Source: Amaranthus tricolor
Taxonomy: Eukaryota > Streptophyta > Magnoliopsida > Caryophyllales > Amaranthaceae
DNA: 64,000 nucleotides
Direction of reading: 5' to 3'
Assembly (NCBI RefSeq): GCF_026212465.1
Contig: NC_080053.1
Coordinates: 16,940,115 to 17,004,114 of the forward strand
Positions 60,186 to 64,000 of this stretch are shown here, piece after piece. Positions within the stretch are counted from its first letter, which is position 1. The number at the start of each line of letters is the position of its first letter. The notes beneath the pieces are model-generated. The model worked only from the letters and a program-made list of their open reading frames with translations. It was not told where the DNA came from and searched no databases. A program made the position numbers and the translations under genes.

Positions 60186-63100
60186 ATGACAAACGATCGT
60201 TCTTGGATGTATGGAAGCATTGAATCGTCGGAATTTATTGATGGCGTATTAGAATTTTGTAGTATTGCGGTTGAACATCAAGTTAGGACGGGGGGAGTTG
60301 GTTTTTATTGCCCATGTGTCAGTTGTGGCAATGTATCAAAGGTAGATAGTGTTGATATCCTTAGGGAGCACATACTTCGACGTGGGTTTAGGCCTCAATA
60401 TCATGTTTGGGTTTGGCATGGTGAGGAGGGAGTTTACAAAGAGAAAAGTGTTCTTGAGGACGTCAATAATGTGGCCGATGTCAATGAGGATGTAGTAGAT
60501 CATGTTGATGGGTATGAGACAGATGAAGAGAATGTCGATGAGGATGCGGATCGTGTTGATGAGATGATGGAGGGAGTCGAGGATGAGTTAGGAAAACGTC
60601 CTCGTGTTTTTGACTTGTTGACAGAGGCTTCTCAAAAGCCTTTGTACCCTGGATGTACAAAGTTCACCAAACTAACAGCAGTGTTGACAATTTTCAACAT
60701 TAAGTCAAAGTTCAATTGGAGTGACGCTAATTTCACAATGTTATTAGAAGCGTTAGGTGAGTTGCTTCCTGAGGGAAATGAACTTCCAAAGTCGACATAT
60801 TATGCCAAAAAGCTCATGTGTCCTTTCGGCTTAGAGTACCAGAAGATTCATGCGTGTCCGAATGATTGTGTGTTGTATCGGAATGAAAACGAGAACTTAG
60901 AAGAGTGTCCTAGGTGTGGGTTATCGCGCTACAAGCGTAAAGGGGCTCGGGATGCTAAAGGGCCCCCGGCTAAGGTATTGTGGTATCTTCCAATAATACC
61001 TAGATTCAAGCGCTTGTTTTCTATAAAGAAAGATGCGTTAAATTTGAGGTGGCATGCAGATAGGGTGAAGAAAGGTCACTTGCTCACACATCCATCTGAT
61101 TCTCCGGAGTGGAAGAGTATTGATAGGTTGCATAAGACTTTTGGGGATGAGGTTCGTAATTTAAGGCTCGGACTGTGTACGGATGGAATGAACCCGTTCG
61201 GCAATCTTAGTTCTCAACATAGTACTTGGCCGGTACTTTTAGTGATCTATAATTTGCCACCTTGGTTGTGTATGAAGCGTAAGTACATAATGCTTTCGCT
61301 TCTTATCTCGGGTCCTAAACAACCTGGCAATGACATAGATGTGTATCTTGCACCTCTCGTTGAGGATTTGAGAAAGATGTGGGATGAAGGCGTTTCAGTG
61401 TTTGATGCATATGCTAATGAGGAGTTCACCTTGCGTGCAATGCTTTTATGCACCGTTAATGATTTTCCGGCATATGGCAACTTATCGGGGTATAAGAACA
61501 AAGGGAAGAAAGCATGCCCGATATGTATCGATGACATGGAATCCACGTGGATTCCTAAGTGCAAACACGTATTCATGCACCATCGAAAGTTCCTCCCACG
61601 AGACCACCAATATCGTAAGAAGAAGAAGTTGTTCAATGGGGAGGTTGAGGACCGTGTAGCTCGTCGACCGTTGACCGGTTATGAGGTTTATGAACAGGTT
61701 AAGGGAGTTGAGACTGTAGTTGGTAAAACGGAGCAAGTGCAAGGAGGTGAAGGCCGATTATGGAAAAAAGAATCAATCTTTTGGAAGCTTCCATATTGGA
61801 GAGATCTACAGGTTAGGCATTGTCTTGACGTTATGCATATAGAGAAAAATGTATGCGATGCCATACTCGGGACTCTCATGAACATTCCGGGTAAGACAAA
61901 AGATGTTAGGGCCGTGCGAGATTGGTTTGAATGTAAGGGTCTTCGTCCGGAGTTGTGGGCACATGTTAAGGTGAGTAAGAAAAGAAATAGAGCTGATGAT
62001 GAAGTTGGTGGCAGTAAGAAGAAGATGCTTAATGACAAAGTTTATTTGCCTCCAGCTTGCTACACATTGTCCAAAGCAGAGAAGCGGACATTTTGTGAGT
62101 GTTTGTATGGCATTAAGGTTCCGTCTGGGTACTCATCCAACATGAAGAGATTTGTTAGCCTAAATGGTGAGCTGAAGTTGGGAAGCATGAAATCTCACGA
62201 TTGCCATGTAATGATGCAAGTGTTCTTACCAATTGCAATCCGTGGAATACTGCCAAAACATGTGAGATATGCTATTACCGAGCTATGTTCGTTCTTCAAC
62301 ACAATTTGTAGTAAAGTTCTTGATCCCTTTAAACTTGATGCACTTCAACTCGACGTGATTGTAACTTTATGCAAGTTTGAGATGTATTTTCTACCTTCTT
62401 TCTTTGACATAATGGTTCATCTTATTGTCCATCTCGTTCGTGAGATCAAACTTTTGGGTCCAGTTTTTTTAAGGTGGTGTTATCCTTTTGAAAGACACAT
62501 GGGTGTTTTACAAAACAAGGTGAGGAATCCAGCACAACCCGAGGGGAGTATGATTCAAGGCACTGTGAGCGATGAGATTAGTAACTTTATAGCCGAGTAT
62601 TTGGCCATGGCAAAGCCTATTGAACTTCCCACCTCTAGACATGAAGGAAGGCTTGAGGGAAAAGGAACAATTGGCTCCAAATCGGTCACACCTCCTCGAG
62701 AAAGCCTTCTACAAGCACACTTGTATGTGTTGCATCATATTCCGGAAGTTCATCCTTTTTTGAGTGAGCATTTTGATATATTGCGCGCAAAACATCCTTC
62801 TAAAGGGTATAGGGCATTGATGCAGTTGCATAACAAGACGTTTATTAATTGGTTTCATAATCGAGTAATATGCGAAGAACTCAAGGGTGTATCCGAAATT
62901 GTTAAGTGGTTAGCTTTTGGTCCTCGTGATGATGTCAACAAATATGAGGGTTACGATGTCAATGGCTTCACATTTTGGACTGAGGGTCAAGACAAGAAGT
63001 CATCGTATCTACAGAATAGTGGGGTTTCTATTTTGGCGTCATCTACATTTTACGCGAGTGCGAAGGATCAAGCGCCGGTTGATGCTAAATTGGTATACTA

Positions 63101-63509
63101 CGGGCGGGTACATGAAATATGGGAGCTTGACTACTCTACTTTCAATATTGGTCTTTTCAAATGTAAGTGGGTAGATAATAATCGACGATGCATAAAAAAT
63201 GACGACCCTTGTGGATTCACTCTTGTAGACTTAGCTCGTTTGCGTGATAGTGAGGAGCCATTCATACTAGCCACACAAGCCAAGCAAGTATTCTACATTG
63301 TAGACCCGTCTGATAAAAAATGGTCTATTGTTGTACCGGGAAAAAGAAGCATTCTTGGTATAGGTGATGTTGAGGATGAGGAAGAATATGAAGCTTTTGA
63401 AGACTCCCCTCCCTTTATCAATCCAATATCAGTGGATCAAGATGATGTAGATGATGTAGATGTTGGTTATATGCGTGTAGATCACACGGAAGGAATACAT
63501 TTGAATTAA
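60186..63509 (+). CDS. TNP2-type CACTA transposase, uninterrupted (1107 aa)
   Basis: The start was chosen at 60186 (MTNDRSWMYGS), the usual N-terminus of the transposase-associated domain; an ATG at 60132 in the same frame gives a less family-like extension. Domains in order: transposase-associated zinc region (residues ~1-85, CPCVSC), an acidic linker (~90-145), then the tnp2 transposase domain (~240-480) with probable catalytic Asp in CTDGMNPFG (Asp333) and NDFPAYGNLSG (Asp426). DUF4218 (~640-790, RHMGVLQNKVRNPAQPEG) and DUF4216 (~935-1050, KLVYYGRVHEIWELDY; FKCKWVD) follow. The acidic C-terminus resembles other TNPD/TNP2 proteins. There is no stop, frameshift or intron, in contrast to every other element here. 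It would bind element ends and cut DNA in the nucleus. Confidence 0.93.
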   Translation: MTNDRSWMYGSIESSEFIDGVLEFCSIAVEHQVRTGGVGFYCPCVSCGNVSKVDSVDILREHILRRGFRPQYHVWVWHGEEGVYKEKSVLEDVNNVADVNEDVVDHVDGYETDEENVDEDADRVDEMMEGVEDELGKRPRVFDLLTEASQKPLYPGCTKFTKLTAVLTIFNIKSKFNWSDANFTMLLEALGELLPEGNELPKSTYYAKKLMCPFGLEYQKIHACPNDCVLYRNENENLEECPRCGLSRYKRKGARDAKGPPAKVLWYLPIIPRFKRLFSIKKDALNLRWHADRVKKGHLLTHPSDSPEWKSIDRLHKTFGDEVRNLRLGLCTDGMNPFGNLSSQHSTWPVLLVIYNLPPWLCMKRKYIMLSLLISGPKQPGNDIDVYLAPLVEDLRKMWDEGVSVFDAYANEEFTLRAMLLCTVNDFPAYGNLSGYKNKGKKACPICIDDMESTWIPKCKHVFMHHRKFLPRDHQYRKKKKLFNGEVEDRVARRPLTGYEVYEQVKGVETVVGKTEQVQGGEGRLWKKESIFWKLPYWRDLQVRHCLDVMHIEKNVCDAILGTLMNIPGKTKDVRAVRDWFECKGLRPELWAHVKVSKKRNRADDEVGGSKKKMLNDKVYLPPACYTLSKAEKRTFCECLYGIKVPSGYSSNMKRFVSLNGELKLGSMKSHDCHVMMQVFLPIAIRGILPKHVRYAITELCSFFNTICSKVLDPFKLDALQLDVIVTLCKFEMYFLPSFFDIMVHLIVHLVREIKLLGPVFLRWCYPFERHMGVLQNKVRNPAQPEGSMIQGTVSDEISNFIAEYLAMAKPIELPTSRHEGRLEGKGTIGSKSVTPPRESLLQAHLYVLHHIPEVHPFLSEHFDILRAKHPSKGYRALMQLHNKTFINWFHNRVICEELKGVSEIVKWLAFGPRDDVNKYEGYDVNGFTFWTEGQDKKSSYLQNSGVSILASSTFYASAKDQAPVDAKLVYYGRVHEIWELDYSTFNIGLFKCKWVDNNRRCIKNDDPCGFTLVDLARLRDSEEPFILATQAKQVFYIVDPSDKKWSIVVPGKRSILGIGDVEDEEEYEAFEDSPPFINPISVDQDDVDDVDVGYMRVDHTEGIHLN

Positions 63510-63718
63510 GTGATTCACAAGGTATGAATTTAAAGCTTTTAAAAGTTTTTTTGGCACTTGGTTTGTTTTGCATGAAACTTTGCACAAAACACTTATTTGT
63601 TATATATTATTGTGTTGAACGTACGTATTAGAATTGTAAATCATAGTCATATTCTTAATATTACTTAGCTTATGTTCTAATATATTTCTATTCATACTCT
63701 TTCAGGTACTGATATATA

Positions 63719-64000
63719 ATGCATCTATTCAGAGACGAAATTGTCCCCGAGATTGAGACCTCGGATAATGAGCATCGTAGTTACGACAGTGAAGAGGACC
63801 AAATTGTGAGATTCGAGCGTATGGCTGAAGACGCTCCACCTCTAGACAATGATTTTGAGACTGAAGACGCCCCACCAATGGATGCTCCCACTACCAGTAA
63901 GAAAAGAAAAGGGCGAGGTCCTACGAAAAACCTCAAAGTCACAGAACCAATGCATTTGGAATACAATGCATTTGGTCAACCCTGCGGAAAATGGCGTAGG
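63719..64000 (+). CDS. TNPA-like (plant En/Spm transposase, Ptta-type) gene, 5' part only
   Basis: An open frame from ATG 63719 to the window edge (94 codons seen). It is acidic at first (ETSDNEHRSYDSEEDQ), then KKRKGRGPTKNLKV, followed by EYNAFGQPCGKW. The RG.TK...L block before a G-Q-P turn is the opening of the Ptta/En-Spm (TNPA-like) family, which binds subterminal repeats. It lies 209 bp after the TNP2 stop. It could be a separate gene or an alternatively spliced downstream exon. Confidence 0.7.
   Translation, partial: MHLFRDEIVPEIETSDNEHRSYDSEEDQIVRFERMAEDAPPLDNDFETEDAPPMDAPTTSKKRKGRGPTKNLKVTEPMHLEYNAFGQPCGKWRR

Larger units (their letters stand above)
58744..64000 (+). mobile_element. 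CACTA (En/Spm) transposon, runs off the right edge
   Basis: Begins CACTAGTGAAAAAAAACG, the canonical CACTA terminus. The three bases before it are ATT; a matching ATT should follow the far end, outside the window. Subterminal hairpin repeats (58764-58980) and two transposase-type genes follow. It interrupts the copia-2 integrase, so it is younger than that element. Confidence 0.93.

Noticed and set aside
61247..62038. Minus-strand frames within the CACTA transposase
   Set aside because: They are shadows of the 1107-aa + strand transposase and have no domains.

Overview
This window is nuclear DNA from a flowering plant, most likely a eudicot. It is AT-rich, its genes have several exons with GT..AG introns, and most of the space is transposable elements. 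Family or species cannot be named from the sequence alone. I support three host genes, all on the + strand: a WAT1/UMAMIT-type membrane transporter (CDS 2244-16036, 7 exons, 383 aa), an ARF1-type small GTPase (CDS 27658-30715, 6 exons, 181 aa) and the AAA+ ATPase FIDGETIN-LIKE 1 (CDS 44224-51744, 13 exons, 651 aa). The exon chains were joined by eye; each chain stays open end to end and matches its family's length.

Layout. 1-2243: a MULE-type MITE and a duplicated promoter segment split by a SINE-like insert. 2244-16036: the WAT1-type gene. Its 7.8 kb last intron holds a minus-strand RTE LINE fragment (itself split by a MULE-MITE), a full-length but decayed Ty1/copia element with a 5-bp TSD, and an orphan RTE 3' tail. 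16037-27200: a repeat field with an LTR element shrunk to LTR-gag-LTR end, two hAT elements, an LTR-like element with a 57-bp dimeric minisatellite, RTE fragments and a Cassandra TRIM carrying 5S-rRNA-like LTRs. 27200-31050: ARF1. 31690-38280: RTE fragment, solo LTR and a PIF/Harbinger element. 38290-43382: a tract with exon fragments of three unrelated host genes (DEAD-box helicase, FGGY carbohydrate kinase, COP1-interacting-protein-like), all on + and followed by a Helitron-like 3' hairpin. 43625-51744: Tourist-like MITE, E2F-type promoter site and FIGL1. 52790-64000: a nested stack. An LTR of a second copia element is split by a hAT element, and the copia integrase is split by a CACTA transposon. 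That CACTA has an open 1107-aa TNP2-type transposase and the start of a second, TNPA-like gene, and it runs off the right edge.

The transporter, ARF1 (vesicle traffic) and FIGL1 (meiotic recombination) show no sign of working together. The main interest is genome dynamics: many insertions keep exact target-site duplications, so their superfamily and relative order can be read from the sequence.
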